From Leptolyngbya sp. NIES-3755 (GTDB taxonomy: Bacteria; Cyanobacteriota; Cyanobacteriia; Leptolyngbyales; Leptolyngbyaceae), in NCBI GenBank assembly GCA_001548435.1, contig AP017310.1, positions 34,207-98,206 on the forward strand: a DNA stretch of 64,000 bases, read 5' to 3'. Every line of letters starts with the position of its first letter. Within the stretch, counting starts at the first letter, position 1. Shown here one piece after another: positions 1 through 9,201 of this stretch. A program made the translations under genes and the position numbers. Under the pieces are notes generated by a model. That model was not told the origin of the DNA, did not search any database, and saw only the letters and a list, made by a program, of their open reading frames with translations.

Positions 1-1152
1 CCGTTTCCCGCCTTTTTTCCAGCCCTTTGGCAAACTAGCCTAGACAGTCAGGAGCTAGGAGCGCGGCTGCAAATTCAAACGCCCTTCTCGACAGCGTTCA
101 ATTTGCTATGGGGTGTGGATTACAGTTATGAGGAAAATAGCCGCCCTGTACTGATTTCAGATACATCAATTTTCGATCGTACCCGTACTCTAACAGCAAG
201 TAGCACCCGTCCACAGACACCATTCTATACATTAAACAACCTGGGCTTGTTTGCTCAACTGCAATGGAATCTAAGCCCACAGCTTCTCCTAAGCGGGGGT
301 TTACGATATGACAACTTCAGCTATGAGGTGGGCGATTATGAGCTAGCCTTTGCCGCACCTGGAATTCGACGCGGTGGCAGCGCAGACAATAGCGGCATCT
401 CCTTCAACACAGGCATTGTCTACAAAATCACGCCCCAAACAAGTGTGTTTGCTAGCTTTGCTCAAGGATTTTCACTGCCAGATTTAGGAACCGCCTTCAG
501 CAGTGTTGCCCCCAGAGCTAGCATTCGCGGTTCCAACCTGCTAGAACCCCAAAAAGTAGACAGCTTCGAGTTGGGAATTCGCGGCAATTGGGGAACCGTT
601 CAGGCTTCTCTGGCAGGCTTCTACAGCACCTCTGATCTTGGTGCAACTGTACGAATTCTACCGGACGGTACCACCGAGCTACAGCGTGCTCCCCAACGCA
701 ACTATGGACTGGAAGCAACATTAGACTGGCAGCCAACTCCAAAGTGGAGCTTGGGTAGCACTCTCACTTGGAGCGAGGGCGAAAATGATACCAATAATGA
801 CGATGATTTTCTGGCATTGAGTTCTTTGCAGGTGCCGCCCTTGAAACTATCATTCTATGTGGAAAATGAAACGCTCCCGAACTGGCGCAATCGCTTGCAG
901 CTACTTCTGGTAGGGAATCGCGATCGAGCATTTGACGATCGCATTGATCCATTCAGGATAGAAAGCTATACTACTGTGGATTTTCTCAGCAGCCTCAAGC
1001 TCGGTCAAGGCACACTAGAACTGGGGGTTGAAAATCTGTTGGATAATCAATACCTGCCACTCAGCAGCCAGGAGCGCACGGGACTGTTAGAGAACTTGCG
1101 ATTTGCAAGCAGAGGACGAACGATCTTTCTCCGCTATGCCATTACATTCTAG
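1..1152 (+). CDS. TonB-dependent siderophore receptor, C-terminal part (5' end outside window)
   Basis: Outer-membrane beta-barrel receptor for ferric siderophore. The frame is open from base 1 (about 383 codons visible), so the plug domain and TonB box lie to the left of the window; the TTG at 103 is not a real start. Visible features are alternating amphipathic strands, FASFAQGFSLPDLGTAF (typical of the FhuA/FecA/FpvA barrel), a late VENLLDNQYLP segment and a C-terminal LRYAITF that ends in Phe, the usual barrel-assembly signal. A FecB-type binding protein starts 15 bp downstream, so this is the first visible gene of a siderophore uptake operon. Substrate cannot be read from this part; the context suggests the siderophore made by the NRPS at the other end of the window. 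Confidence 0.93.
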   Translation, partial: PFPAFFPALWQTSLDSQELGARLQIQTPFSTAFNLLWGVDYSYEENSRPVLISDTSIFDRTRTLTASSTRPQTPFYTLNNLGLFAQLQWNLSPQLLLSGGLRYDNFSYEVGDYELAFAAPGIRRGGSADNSGISFNTGIVYKITPQTSVFASFAQGFSLPDLGTAFSSVAPRASIRGSNLLEPQKVDSFELGIRGNWGTVQASLAGFYSTSDLGATVRILPDGTTELQRAPQRNYGLEATLDWQPTPKWSLGSTLTWSEGENDTNNDDDFLALSSLQVPPLKLSFYVENETLPNWRNRLQLLLVGNRDRAFDDRIDPFRIESYTTVDFLSSLKLGQGTLELGVENLLDNQYLPLSSQERTGLLENLRFASRGRTIFLRYAITF

Positions 1153-1167
1153 GGACGGGGTGCAGGA

Positions 1168-2136
1168 ATGAAATCAATCCATAAGTTGCTGCTATTGGGT
1201 GTTATGGTGTGCTGGCTGGCTGCTTGCACAGGTAGTCTGCCCTGGATAAGTAGCCCCACTGCAACTTTGCCCCCCGGAACGCCAACGCAATCAATCGCTC
1301 ACGCGATGGGTAAAACCGAAGTACCAGTGCAGCCCAAGCGAGTGATTGTACTGGATACGGCTCCGTTGGATGCCGCGATCGCTCTTGGAGTAAAACCTGT
1401 TGGCTCGATTGTGCCAGAGCGATTTCCTGACTATTTGGGCGATCGCGTTCAAGGCATTGAAGTGATTGGAAAGACAAATGAGCCAAATTTAGAAGCAGTA
1501 GCGCGATTACAGCCTGATCTGATTTTGGGCAACAAAATTGGGCTGGACAGACTGTATCGGCGGCTGAGCGAAATTGCACCGACGGTCATGGCAGAAGGCA
1601 GCGGACGATCGGGCGAGTGGAAAGACAACGTTCGCTTTTATGCTACTGCCCTGGGTCGTTCCGCCGCCGCAGACAAGCTTCTTCAAGACTACCAACAGCG
1701 AGCCGACACTCTAAAGCAGCAAATCCAGCAGCAGTTCCCAAATTCTCCTGTGGTGTCTGTCATCGCAACGGGTACCGGACAAATCGGCGCGTACACAACT
1801 CGCAGCTTTTCGGGAGCGGTGTTACAGGATCTTGGATTGACGCGCCCTCCGGCTCAGGCAGCGGGTCAGCGATGGGCAATTCAAGTAGCGCGAGAAGACC
1901 TCAAGACTCTGGACGGGGATGTGATTTTTTTAATTGAGTCCTCGTTTACGCCCAATTCTCTAACGATCGACCAATTCAAGTCCGATCCATTGTTTTCGCG
2001 CTTGAATGCTGTCAAACAAGGGCGGGTGTATGCTGTGGATGCTGAGGTGTGGACGGCAGGACGCAGCATTCTGGCAGCAAATCAGATTTTACAGGAGGTG
2101 TCGCAGTCGTTGCTGGCGCGTAAACCTGGAACTTAG
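1168..2136 (+). CDS. Iron-siderophore ABC transporter substrate-binding lipoprotein (FecB type)
   Basis: Binds ferric siderophore in the periplasm and hands it to the FecCD permeases encoded downstream. The 322-residue protein starts with a lipoprotein signal peptide (MKSIHKLLLLG, lipobox LAAC at about residues 17-20) and has the periplasmic-binding fold of the FecB/FhuD class: PKRVIVLDTAPLDAAIALGV near residue 60 and LEAVARLQPDLILGN near residue 105. A GCAGGA ribosome-binding site sits just before the ATG. It is 15 bp after the receptor and 8 bp before the MFS gene, so cotranscription is likely. Confidence 0.93.
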   Translation: MKSIHKLLLLGVMVCWLAACTGSLPWISSPTATLPPGTPTQSIAHAMGKTEVPVQPKRVIVLDTAPLDAAIALGVKPVGSIVPERFPDYLGDRVQGIEVIGKTNEPNLEAVARLQPDLILGNKIGLDRLYRRLSEIAPTVMAEGSGRSGEWKDNVRFYATALGRSAAADKLLQDYQQRADTLKQQIQQQFPNSPVVSVIATGTGQIGAYTTRSFSGAVLQDLGLTRPPAQAAGQRWAIQVAREDLKTLDGDVIFLIESSFTPNSLTIDQFKSDPLFSRLNAVKQGRVYAVDAEVWTAGRSILAANQILQEVSQSLLARKPGT

Positions 2137-2144
2137 GAGTTTGC

Positions 2145-3458
2145 ATGAAATCTGAGCAACAACCCTCAATGCGGACGTTCAGAACCCTCTGGATGAGTCA
2201 GATTGTCTCACTCTTGGGGTCTGAAATGACTACGTTTGCGTTGACGATTTGGGTGTGGGAGCAGACGGGACAAGCCTCTCCGATCGCTTTGATGGTCTTT
2301 TTTACGCGATCACCCCAAGTCATTGCTGCCGCTTTCGCTGGAGTGCTGGTGGATACGTGGGATCGCAAGCAGTTGATGTTGTTAGGGGATCTTGTAGCAG
2401 GGTTGTCTACGATCGGGCTGTTGAGCTTGTTCCTGACTCAGCATTTACAAGTTTGGCATCTTTATGCGATCGGAGCCGCAAACGGGCTGTTCAGCTACCT
2501 TCAAAGTTTGGCTCACTCTGCTTCGATGGCAGTGCTAGTTCCGAAGCAACACTACGCCAGAGCTTCTGCGATGGAGACAATCAAAAGCTCCAGTGCTTAT
2601 GTGTTTTCGCCCGCGTTGGCAGGAATGCTTTATCCGTCGATTGGGCTAATTGGAATTTTAGCGATCGACTTGGCAACCTTCGTGATTGCAGTTAGCACAC
2701 TCCTGATGATCCCGATTCCCCAACCCACACCAGATATGGCTGCTGGTCAAACGCCCTTGCAAACATTGACGTTCGGTTTTCGCTATATTTGGCAGCGATC
2801 GGGTTTGCTTTCCATACTGCTGTTTCTACTAAGTTCTAATTTGTTTTTCAGTGCCAATTTTGCGTTAACGCCTGCTTTGATTCTGGCTCGCAGCGGCAAC
2901 AGTGCGTCAACACTGGCAACAGTACAAAGCGTATTTGGCATAGGTGGGCTAATGGGAGCTATCTTGCTAAGTCTTTGGGGTGGAACGACTCCCCGCATTC
3001 ATGGCTTATTACTCGGTGCAGCACTGAGTCGAGTGGGACTATTGCTACTCAGTGTGGGACGAGGACTCACGATTTGGGTCATTGCGGCATGGATTACGGC
3101 TTTTTTTGTTCCGTTTGTTGGCAGCGCTAATCAAGCCATTTGGCTGGCAAAGGTTGAACCAGAGGTACAGGGTCGAGTCTTTGCGGCTCGGTATCTGATT
3201 GCTCAAGCAGCGTCACCATTGGGGTTTGCGATCGCAGGTCCTTTGGCAGATTATGTATTTGAGCCTGCAATGCTGCCAGATGGACGGCTAGCAGGTTTGC
3301 TGGGTGGACTATTTGGCACTGGAGCCGGAGCAGGAATCGCCCTACAATATGCACTATTGGCAGTCTGTGGATTCGCGATCGGCTTGGGTGGATATGGCAT
3401 CCACCGTTTGCGAGATGTGGAAACCCTTATTCCCGATCATGATGCGGCGATCGGATAG
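2145..3458 (+). CDS. MFS transporter, probable siderophore exporter (EntS/SchE-like)
   Basis: Major facilitator protein of 437 residues with about 12 hydrophobic segments. The N-terminal half has FRTLWMSQIVSLLGSEMTTF and a loop GVLVDTWDRKQLMLLGD, the MFS_3-type version of the conserved loop-2 motif. Members of this subfamily include enterobactin exporter EntS and cyanobacterial siderophore exporters. It lies between the binding protein and the ferredoxin-like gene in a siderophore operon, so export of the siderophore across the inner membrane is the most economical role (inference). Other small hydrophobic substrates cannot be excluded. Confidence 0.85.
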   Translation: MKSEQQPSMRTFRTLWMSQIVSLLGSEMTTFALTIWVWEQTGQASPIALMVFFTRSPQVIAAAFAGVLVDTWDRKQLMLLGDLVAGLSTIGLLSLFLTQHLQVWHLYAIGAANGLFSYLQSLAHSASMAVLVPKQHYARASAMETIKSSSAYVFSPALAGMLYPSIGLIGILAIDLATFVIAVSTLLMIPIPQPTPDMAAGQTPLQTLTFGFRYIWQRSGLLSILLFLLSSNLFFSANFALTPALILARSGNSASTLATVQSVFGIGGLMGAILLSLWGGTTPRIHGLLLGAALSRVGLLLLSVGRGLTIWVIAAWITAFFVPFVGSANQAIWLAKVEPEVQGRVFAARYLIAQAASPLGFAIAGPLADYVFEPAMLPDGRLAGLLGGLFGTGAGAGIALQYALLAVCGFAIGLGGYGIHRLRDVETLIPDHDAAIG

Positions 3459-3468
3459 GAAATCGATA

Positions 3469-4557
3469 ATGACAACTCTAGAAACTCTCAGCAATTGTCA
3501 GTTTTGCTCTGTTATCTCTAAGACTAATGGGGAAGATCCGATCGGGACAGCGGGCAACCATGAACATTGGTTAATTCTTGAGGCAGCACTTCCCTGGTCA
3601 GAAAAACTGATGGAAGAACCTGCAATTAAGCCATTGATCACTCTGATGAAAGGATTGATTCTAGAGCAGCAAGTTAAACTACGTCCAATTATTATTGCGC
3701 CCGATCGTGAGTATTCTCGTGCTGGCTACAATCGCGTTTTCTACTACCATCAACCGACTCGTTTATTTACCCAATTTGAAAAGCAGGAATATTGGGTGCC
3801 AGAGGCAGACACCACTCGATTAGCAACGGCTTTACTGCAAAAGATTGCGGGTCATCCAAATGAGTTAAAAGCTTTTCAGTCGTACCAAATTGACAGCCGC
3901 CATGTCCGAGAATTATTGGTCTGCACTCATGGAAATGTGGATGTCGCTTGCTCCCGATTTGGCTTTCCAATCTATAAAACCTTGAGAGACAAGTATGCGC
4001 CTGCGTCTGAAGGACATCTGCGAGTCTGGCGCTGTAGTCACTTTGGCGGACATCAATTTGCGCCCACCTTAATTGATCTGCCGCAGGGACAGTACTGGGG
4101 ACATCTTGAACCCGATCGATTGGATTTGTTGGTGTATCGATCCGGGGAACTCTCCAAGCTACGATCGTGCTATCGCGGCTGGTCTGGGTTAGAGAAATTT
4201 GCCCAAATGGTGGAACGAGAGATCTGGATGCAAGAAGGCTGGAACTGGCTGGATTATCGCAAAGCTGGACAAGTTCTAACCAGTGATCCAGGAGGAGTTA
4301 GCCGTTACTTCTATCAACTGCTCAAACGTATTCCTTCCAAACGATTGCAGTTTTTGATCAATCAGCGAAGCCGTAAACCAAATTGGGCAGAGATTCGGAT
4401 TGAATTTAGCTCACCCGATGGCACAGACACAGGTGCTTATGAAGCGCGAGTTGAAGTGTGCGGAGAAGTCACCAGTGCCTTGCAATCGGGCGACCGCTTA
4501 AAGCTGCAACCTGTGAAGCAATATCGTGTCAGTCAATTGAGGCGCTGTGATGGTTGA
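3469..4557 (+). CDS. Sucrase/ferredoxin-like protein, possible ferric-siderophore reductase
   Basis: 362 residues from the ATG at 3469, 10 bp after the MFS stop; an in-frame start at 3304 would overlap the MFS gene and is rejected. The C-terminal half shows the thioredoxin-fold [2Fe-2S] pattern of the Suc_Fer-like family: CTHGNVDVACSRFGFPIY followed by WRCSHFGGHQFAPTLIDLP, supplying the cysteine and histidine candidates for a cluster. An N-terminal CQFC pair is also present. The family is poorly characterised biochemically. In a siderophore uptake operon a cytoplasmic electron-transfer protein that releases iron by reduction is a reasonable inference. Its end overlaps the next gene by 8 bp, indicating translational coupling. 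Confidence 0.8.
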   Translation: MTTLETLSNCQFCSVISKTNGEDPIGTAGNHEHWLILEAALPWSEKLMEEPAIKPLITLMKGLILEQQVKLRPIIIAPDREYSRAGYNRVFYYHQPTRLFTQFEKQEYWVPEADTTRLATALLQKIAGHPNELKAFQSYQIDSRHVRELLVCTHGNVDVACSRFGFPIYKTLRDKYAPASEGHLRVWRCSHFGGHQFAPTLIDLPQGQYWGHLEPDRLDLLVYRSGELSKLRSCYRGWSGLEKFAQMVEREIWMQEGWNWLDYRKAGQVLTSDPGGVSRYFYQLLKRIPSKRLQFLINQRSRKPNWAEIRIEFSSPDGTDTGAYEARVEVCGEVTSALQSGDRLKLQPVKQYRVSQLRRCDG

Positions 4558-5575
4558 TCCTCCCACCTCCTTAAACGAATCGCCACGGCTGCGACAAAGA
4601 ATAATCGGACTAGCGATCGGGGTGCTGCTGCTGATAGGTTGCTTTCTAGTAAACCTTGTTGCAGGGACAGCCAAGACGGACTTTAACACAGTTTGGAATG
4701 CTCTCTTTGCCTTTAACGACTCAACCGAACAGGTGATTATCCGCACAGCACGATTACCTCGCGCTTTGATTGCACCTACGGTCGGAGCCGCCCTCGCGGT
4801 GGCAGGTGCCCTAATGCAGGGATTGACTCGCAATCCTCTGTCAGATTCCGGTCTATTGGGAATCAATGCAGGAGCCGCGCTTGCCGTTGTCGCTACTACC
4901 GTTTGGCTAGGCAATGCCTCTATGCAACTCTATGTCTGGGTAGCGTTTATTGGGGCAGCGATCGCGGCAGTTGCAGTCTACTTCCTCGGCTCTTTGGGAC
5001 GCAGGGGCATGACCCCCTTGAAACTTATTCTCGCGGGTGCGGTGCTGTCCTATCTGCTGGCTGCATTCACAACCGGGCTATTGATTCTGAGCGAACGAAC
5101 ACTAGAGGAGATTCGCTTTTGGCTAGCGGGGTCGGTCGCTGGACGAAGCCTGGAAGTCTTCTGGCAGGTTTTTCCCTATGCTGCGATCGGATTTGCGATC
5201 GCGTTCAGTTTGGGACGGCAAATGACAGCACTGTCGCTAGGAGAAGACGTTGCTCGTGGGTTGGGGCTGCGGATTGGACGAGTCAAGGTGATGAGCGCGA
5301 TCGCGGTGGTGCTGCTGGCGGGAGGAGCGGTGGCACTGGCAGGACCGATCGCCTTTGTGGGATTGGTTGTGCCGCACTTGGTGCGATTTTGGGTCGGAGT
5401 CGATTACCAATGGCTGCTGCCTTATGCTGCCATTTGGGGAGCGATTCTGCTGTCGCTGGCAGACTTGGCTGCCCGATGGCTGCTCCAACCCCAGGAATTG
5501 CCTGTAGGAGTCATGACGACTTTGTTGGGAGGACCGTTCTTTATCTATTTGGCGCGATCGCGGGTGAAGTCATGA
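4550..5575 (+). CDS. FecCD-family iron-siderophore ABC permease (first subunit)
   Basis: Inner-membrane permease of about 341 residues with roughly ten hydrophobic segments. FecCD/BtuC hallmarks are visible: RTARLPRALIAPTVGAALAV and GALMQGLTRNPLSDSGLLGI in the N-terminal half, and AGPIAFVGLVVPHLVRFWVG near residue 265. The ATG at 4550 is preferred over the GTG one codon earlier. It overlaps the upstream gene by 8 bp and the second permease by 4 bp (ATGA). The pair would form the heterodimeric channel for ferric siderophore; no FecE-type ATPase is in this window. Confidence 0.93.
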   Translation: MVDPPTSLNESPRLRQRIIGLAIGVLLLIGCFLVNLVAGTAKTDFNTVWNALFAFNDSTEQVIIRTARLPRALIAPTVGAALAVAGALMQGLTRNPLSDSGLLGINAGAALAVVATTVWLGNASMQLYVWVAFIGAAIAAVAVYFLGSLGRRGMTPLKLILAGAVLSYLLAAFTTGLLILSERTLEEIRFWLAGSVAGRSLEVFWQVFPYAAIGFAIAFSLGRQMTALSLGEDVARGLGLRIGRVKVMSAIAVVLLAGGAVALAGPIAFVGLVVPHLVRFWVGVDYQWLLPYAAIWGAILLSLADLAARWLLQPQELPVGVMTTLLGGPFFIYLARSRVKS

Positions 5576-6639
5576 AGTTGAAAGCAACCAAAGCAGCAAC
5601 GACAAAAACCTGGTTGGTCTGGCGATCGCGTCGGTTCTCTATTCGGCTCGATCGTCGGGTTCCCGGCGTAATGCTGGTTTTGGCACTGATGATCCTGGTC
5701 GTGCTAATTGTGAGCATCGGTTACGGCAATTATTTCTTGCCGCCGATGGAAGTGGTTCGTGCCTTACTAGGACAAAAGACCGTTAATCCCGATGCGTCTC
5801 TGTTGGTGATGACATTGCGGCTACCACGAGCGATCGCGGCGCTGGAGGTAGGGATGGGATTGGCGGTGGCTGGCACAATCTTACAGGCGGTGACTCGCAA
5901 TCCCTTAGCGGCTCCAGAAATTGTCGGTGTGCAGGCAGGCGCAGGGTTAGTTACAGTCGCAATCTTGGTGCTGCTGCCTGCGTTGCCGCTGGTGCTGCTG
6001 CCTGTTGCTGCTTTTGTCGGCGGATTGCTGATGGCGCTTTTGGTCTATCTGCTGGCATGGAATCGAGGGAGTACCCCGCTACGGCTGGTTCTGGTAGGAA
6101 TTGGGGTGAGTGCGATCACCACTGCTCTGACCACACTGCTGATTACATTTGGGGAAATCCGCGAGGTCAGTCAGGCATTAGTCTGGCTCATCGGCAGCGT
6201 CTACGGCTGCGGGTGGGAACAGGTAGCAACGCTATTTCCCTGGCTGCTGATATTCTTGCCGCTGGCTTGGGGGTTAGCACGGGAGTTAAATGCACTGACA
6301 TTAGGAGACGACATTGCACGCGGCTTAGGTAGCCGAGTCGAGTTGCAGCGAGGATTGCTGTTGCTGACCAGCGTGGCGCTGACGGGAGCCAGTGTTGCCA
6401 TTGCTGGAACGCTAGGATTTATCGGGCTGATGGCTCCCCATCTAGCTCGTCAACTGGTGGGTTCCTCCCATGCAGGACTGATTCCTACCGCCGCTTTGGT
6501 TGGCGGCTTGATTGTGGTAATGGCGGATCTTGTCGGTCGGAGTGTGTTTGCCCCGATCGAGCTACCCTGTGGAGTGATAACTGCCGTTTTGGGCGCTCCC
6601 TATTTTCTGTACTTGTTGCTGCAACATCGCGATCGCTAG
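5572..6639 (+). CDS. FecCD-family iron-siderophore ABC permease (second subunit)
   Basis: Second permease subunit, 355 residues from the ATG at 5572, which overlaps the first permease stop as ATGA. The same frame stays open back to 4903, but that part is an out-of-frame reading of the first permease. Motifs match the family: LRLPRAIAALEVGMGLAVAG, TILQAVTRNPLAAPEIVGV and AGTLGFIGLMAPHLARQLVG. Residues 1-30 are a basic cytoplasmic leader rich in Lys, Thr and Arg. It follows the usual FecC-FecD order. The gene for the matching ATPase may lie to the left of the window or elsewhere. Confidence 0.93.
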   Translation: MKLKATKAATTKTWLVWRSRRFSIRLDRRVPGVMLVLALMILVVLIVSIGYGNYFLPPMEVVRALLGQKTVNPDASLLVMTLRLPRAIAALEVGMGLAVAGTILQAVTRNPLAAPEIVGVQAGAGLVTVAILVLLPALPLVLLPVAAFVGGLLMALLVYLLAWNRGSTPLRLVLVGIGVSAITTALTTLLITFGEIREVSQALVWLIGSVYGCGWEQVATLFPWLLIFLPLAWGLARELNALTLGDDIARGLGSRVELQRGLLLLTSVALTGASVAIAGTLGFIGLMAPHLARQLVGSSHAGLIPTAALVGGLIVVMADLVGRSVFAPIELPCGVITAVLGAPYFLYLLLQHRDR

Positions 6640-6668
6640 CGATTAGGACTTTAGCGGAATTGTTAACC

Positions 6669-7844
6669 ATGAAACGATTTCAACAATCAGCCGCACTGCT
6701 GGGAATCATCGGACTTTGTGCCTGTAATCCACAGCCGCCATCTACAGAGTCGGCAGTCACAGCCGCTCCAGTTGATGCAGTAGTAGCTCTGGGACGACTG
6801 GAGCCAGAAGGCGAAGTGATCCGAATTTCTGTGCCGAATGCTCAAGATAGCCGCGTGAATCAAATTCTCGTCAAGGAAGGGGATTGGGTTAAAGCTGATC
6901 AGGTACTTGCAATTTTGCAGGGGATCGATCGCCGCAAAGCCGATTTACGAGATGCCGAAACCGATGTGAAACTTCAACGGGCAGAGGTTAACAAGGTGCA
7001 ACAGGGCGATGCCAAAAAAGCGCAAATTACCGCGCAGCGAGCCGCGATCGCTCGACTACAAGCCCAACTAAAAACAACAACGAAACAAAAACAATCCGCG
7101 ATCGCCAGCGCCGAAGCGACTTTGCGAGAAGTCCAGCTCACCTATCAGCGACGGCAGAATTTAACCGAGCAAGGTGCGATCGCCCGTGCAGATCTCGACC
7201 TTGCCCAACGGGATCTTGATATGGCGATCGCCCTCCTAAACGAGCGTCACGCTGATTTAGAGCAAACTCGCACAACCTTAGAGGCAGAAATTCAGCAAGA
7301 GCAAGCCAATTTAGCCGAGCTACAGGAAGTACGTCCGGTCGATGTGGAAATTGCCGAGGCTCGACTAACAAAAGCCCAAATTGCAGTTGAGCAGCGCCAA
7401 GCCATTCTGGAAGATGTACAGGTGCGTGCGCCGATCGCGGGACAAATTCTCCGCATCAATACGCGAGTGGGCGAACAGGTCAATACAAGTCAGGGAATCA
7501 TGGAACTGGCACGTACCGATCGTATGTTTGTAACAGCAGAAATCTCTGAACTGGATATCAACAAAGTTCGCAAGGGTCAACGAGCTACCATAACCAGCGA
7601 GTATGGTGGTTTTTCAGGCGAGATTCAAGGCACCGTGAAGCAGATCGGGCTACAAATTGGTCGCAGAGTGCTACAAGAGGCTGCTAGCAGTGGTTCAACA
7701 GGCAGCCCTCTAACGGATCAGAACGCCCGGATTGTGACAGTCAAAATTCGCGTTGATCCAGACGACAATGCCAAAGTTACGGCTTTGACTTATATGCAAG
7801 TTCGCGTAAAGCTCGATATTGCTGCTAACAATTACTTTGATTGA
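6669..7844 (+). CDS. devB: HlyD/DevB-family periplasmic adaptor lipoprotein
   Basis: Membrane-fusion adaptor of a DevBCA-type exporter, 391 residues from the ATG at 6669 (the TTG at 6660 is unlikely). The N-terminus is a lipoprotein signal peptide with LCAC lipobox. Domains: a biotinyl/lipoyl half (VALGRLEPEGEVIRISVPNA), a long Ala/Gln/Glu-rich coiled-coil hairpin at about residues 95-230, the second lipoyl half (DVQVRAPIAGQILRINTRVG) and a C-terminal beta-barrel. It bridges the inner-membrane DevC-DevA complex to a TolC-like channel. The 29-bp gap to the uptake genes suggests the same operon, so siderophore or precursor export is the inferred role. Confidence 0.88.
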   Translation: MKRFQQSAALLGIIGLCACNPQPPSTESAVTAAPVDAVVALGRLEPEGEVIRISVPNAQDSRVNQILVKEGDWVKADQVLAILQGIDRRKADLRDAETDVKLQRAEVNKVQQGDAKKAQITAQRAAIARLQAQLKTTTKQKQSAIASAEATLREVQLTYQRRQNLTEQGAIARADLDLAQRDLDMAIALLNERHADLEQTRTTLEAEIQQEQANLAELQEVRPVDVEIAEARLTKAQIAVEQRQAILEDVQVRAPIAGQILRINTRVGEQVNTSQGIMELARTDRMFVTAEISELDINKVRKGQRATITSEYGGFSGEIQGTVKQIGLQIGRRVLQEAASSGSTGSPLTDQNARIVTVKIRVDPDDNAKVTALTYMQVRVKLDIAANNYFD

Positions 7845-7848
7845 ATCT

Positions 7849-7998
7849 ATGCGAACTGCCACAACTGAGGATATCGGGGACATCCAAAACCTACATTTTG
7901 CTGCTTTGTCAGCACAAGCAGAACGATTACCTTGCTCAAACCTTCGTGCTTCACCTGACCAAGATTGTAGCCTAATCACTTCCCAGAAAATTTTATGA
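7849..7998 (+). pseudogene. Small frame resembling a GNAT N-terminus, possible gene remnant
   Basis: An ATG at 7849, 4 bp after the devB stop, opens a 49-codon frame whose TGA (7996-7998) overlaps the devC ATG at 7995. The first residues, MRTATTEDIGDIQNLHFAAL, resemble the beta1-alpha1 start of GNAT acetyltransferases; the rest does not look like one. It may be a remnant of a gene once between devB and devC, now kept open by translational coupling to devC, or a chance frame. The only alternative for this 150-bp stretch is an untranslated spacer. Confidence 0.3.
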
Positions 7999-9179
7999 AA
8001 TTTCTTGCGCTCAAATCCCGATTCAAAGCCCGTCACGGAGAGCGTCCACTTGCCTGGGCACAGCTATCTCACCAGAAAGTTCGACTGCTTGTTGCGCTGG
8101 GCGGAATTACCTTTGCCAACGTGCTGATTTTTATGCAGTTGGGATTCCGATCGCTCTTCACCGAAGGCGCAACTGCCCTACCTGAAAGCATTGCAGGGGA
8201 TTTATTTCTGGTTAATCCTAGCACTCGATTTATCGGAGCGCGGGGATTCGATCGCATCCGGCTCTACCAGGCTGCTTCTGTCCGGGGAGTGGCTAATTCT
8301 ACACCGCTCTACATTGAGGATGGCGTGTGGGCATATTCCCAGGAAAACATTTCGTTTCAGGCGAGAATCTATGCGTTTAATCCCAAGCAGCAGGTCTTTC
8401 AGATTCCGGAGGTCACTCAACAAGCCGCAAAGCTGAACTTACCGGGCAGCGTGCTATTCGATCGACTGTCCCGATCGTCGTTTGGACCGATTCCTCAACA
8501 GGTTGCAGAAAGAGGATACGCTACAGCCTTTTTGAATCAGCGGCGGATAGCAGTGGTTGGATTATTCAATATGGGAAATTCCTTCTTTATTGGTGAGGGA
8601 AATGTGATCATGAGTGAAGCCAACTACCGTGACCTGTTTGGAGAAGAAGCGCTGAAGCGAGTAGGGGTAGGAATTTTGACTTTAGAGCCAGGAGCCGATA
8701 TTGCAGCAGTCAAAGCCGGAATTCAGGCAACGGTACCGGGGGTTGAAGTCCTAACCCATGCAGAACTGATTGCAAAGGAACTCAAGTTTCAGGAATCTAC
8801 TCCGGCTGGACCGATTTTTTCCTTTGGTGCCATTATGGGATTTGTGATTGGCGTTGTAGTTGTTTATCAAGTGCTTTATGCCGACATTAGCGATCACTTA
8901 TCGGAATATGCCACGCTCAAAGCGATCGGTTACTCCGATTTGGCTTTACTGAGAGTCATTCTCCAGGAAGCGCTGCTATTAGGTATTTTGGGTTTTGCTC
9001 CTGGATGCGTCACTTCTTTTTTCATGTATGGTTTATTAGCCCACATTACTCGTCTTGAGCTTGTGATGCGTCTAGACGTGGCAGTCACGGTTCTGATTCT
9101 GACCTTGATCATGTGTGTGGCTTCAGCGGCGATCGCATCTAACAAATTGCGCTCTGCTGATCCTGCCGACGTGTTTTAA
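7995..9179 (+). CDS. devC: DevC-family ABC exporter permease
   Basis: Inner-membrane permease of a MacB/DevC-type exporter, 394 residues. Topology matches the family: one N-terminal membrane helix (about residues 30-52), a large periplasmic domain to about residue 260, then three helices in the last 130 residues. FGAIMGFVIGVVVVYQVLYA and SEYATLKAIGYSDLALLRVI are typical DevC sequences near the coupling region. It starts on the stop of the small frame at 7849-7998 and is followed 22 bp later by the ATPase gene. Family members export glycolipids or other amphiphiles; a lipopeptide siderophore would fit, but that is inference. Confidence 0.9.
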   Translation: MKFLALKSRFKARHGERPLAWAQLSHQKVRLLVALGGITFANVLIFMQLGFRSLFTEGATALPESIAGDLFLVNPSTRFIGARGFDRIRLYQAASVRGVANSTPLYIEDGVWAYSQENISFQARIYAFNPKQQVFQIPEVTQQAAKLNLPGSVLFDRLSRSSFGPIPQQVAERGYATAFLNQRRIAVVGLFNMGNSFFIGEGNVIMSEANYRDLFGEEALKRVGVGILTLEPGADIAAVKAGIQATVPGVEVLTHAELIAKELKFQESTPAGPIFSFGAIMGFVIGVVVVYQVLYADISDHLSEYATLKAIGYSDLALLRVILQEALLLGILGFAPGCVTSFFMYGLLAHITRLELVMRLDVAVTVLILTLIMCVASAAIASNKLRSADPADVF

Positions 9180-9201
9180 GCGCCCTCGTTTTTTACAGCT
9201 T

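Noticed and set aside
4903..5571. N-terminal extension of the second FecCD permease
   Set aside because: It is an out-of-frame reading of the first permease; the ATGA overlap at 5572 is the natural start.
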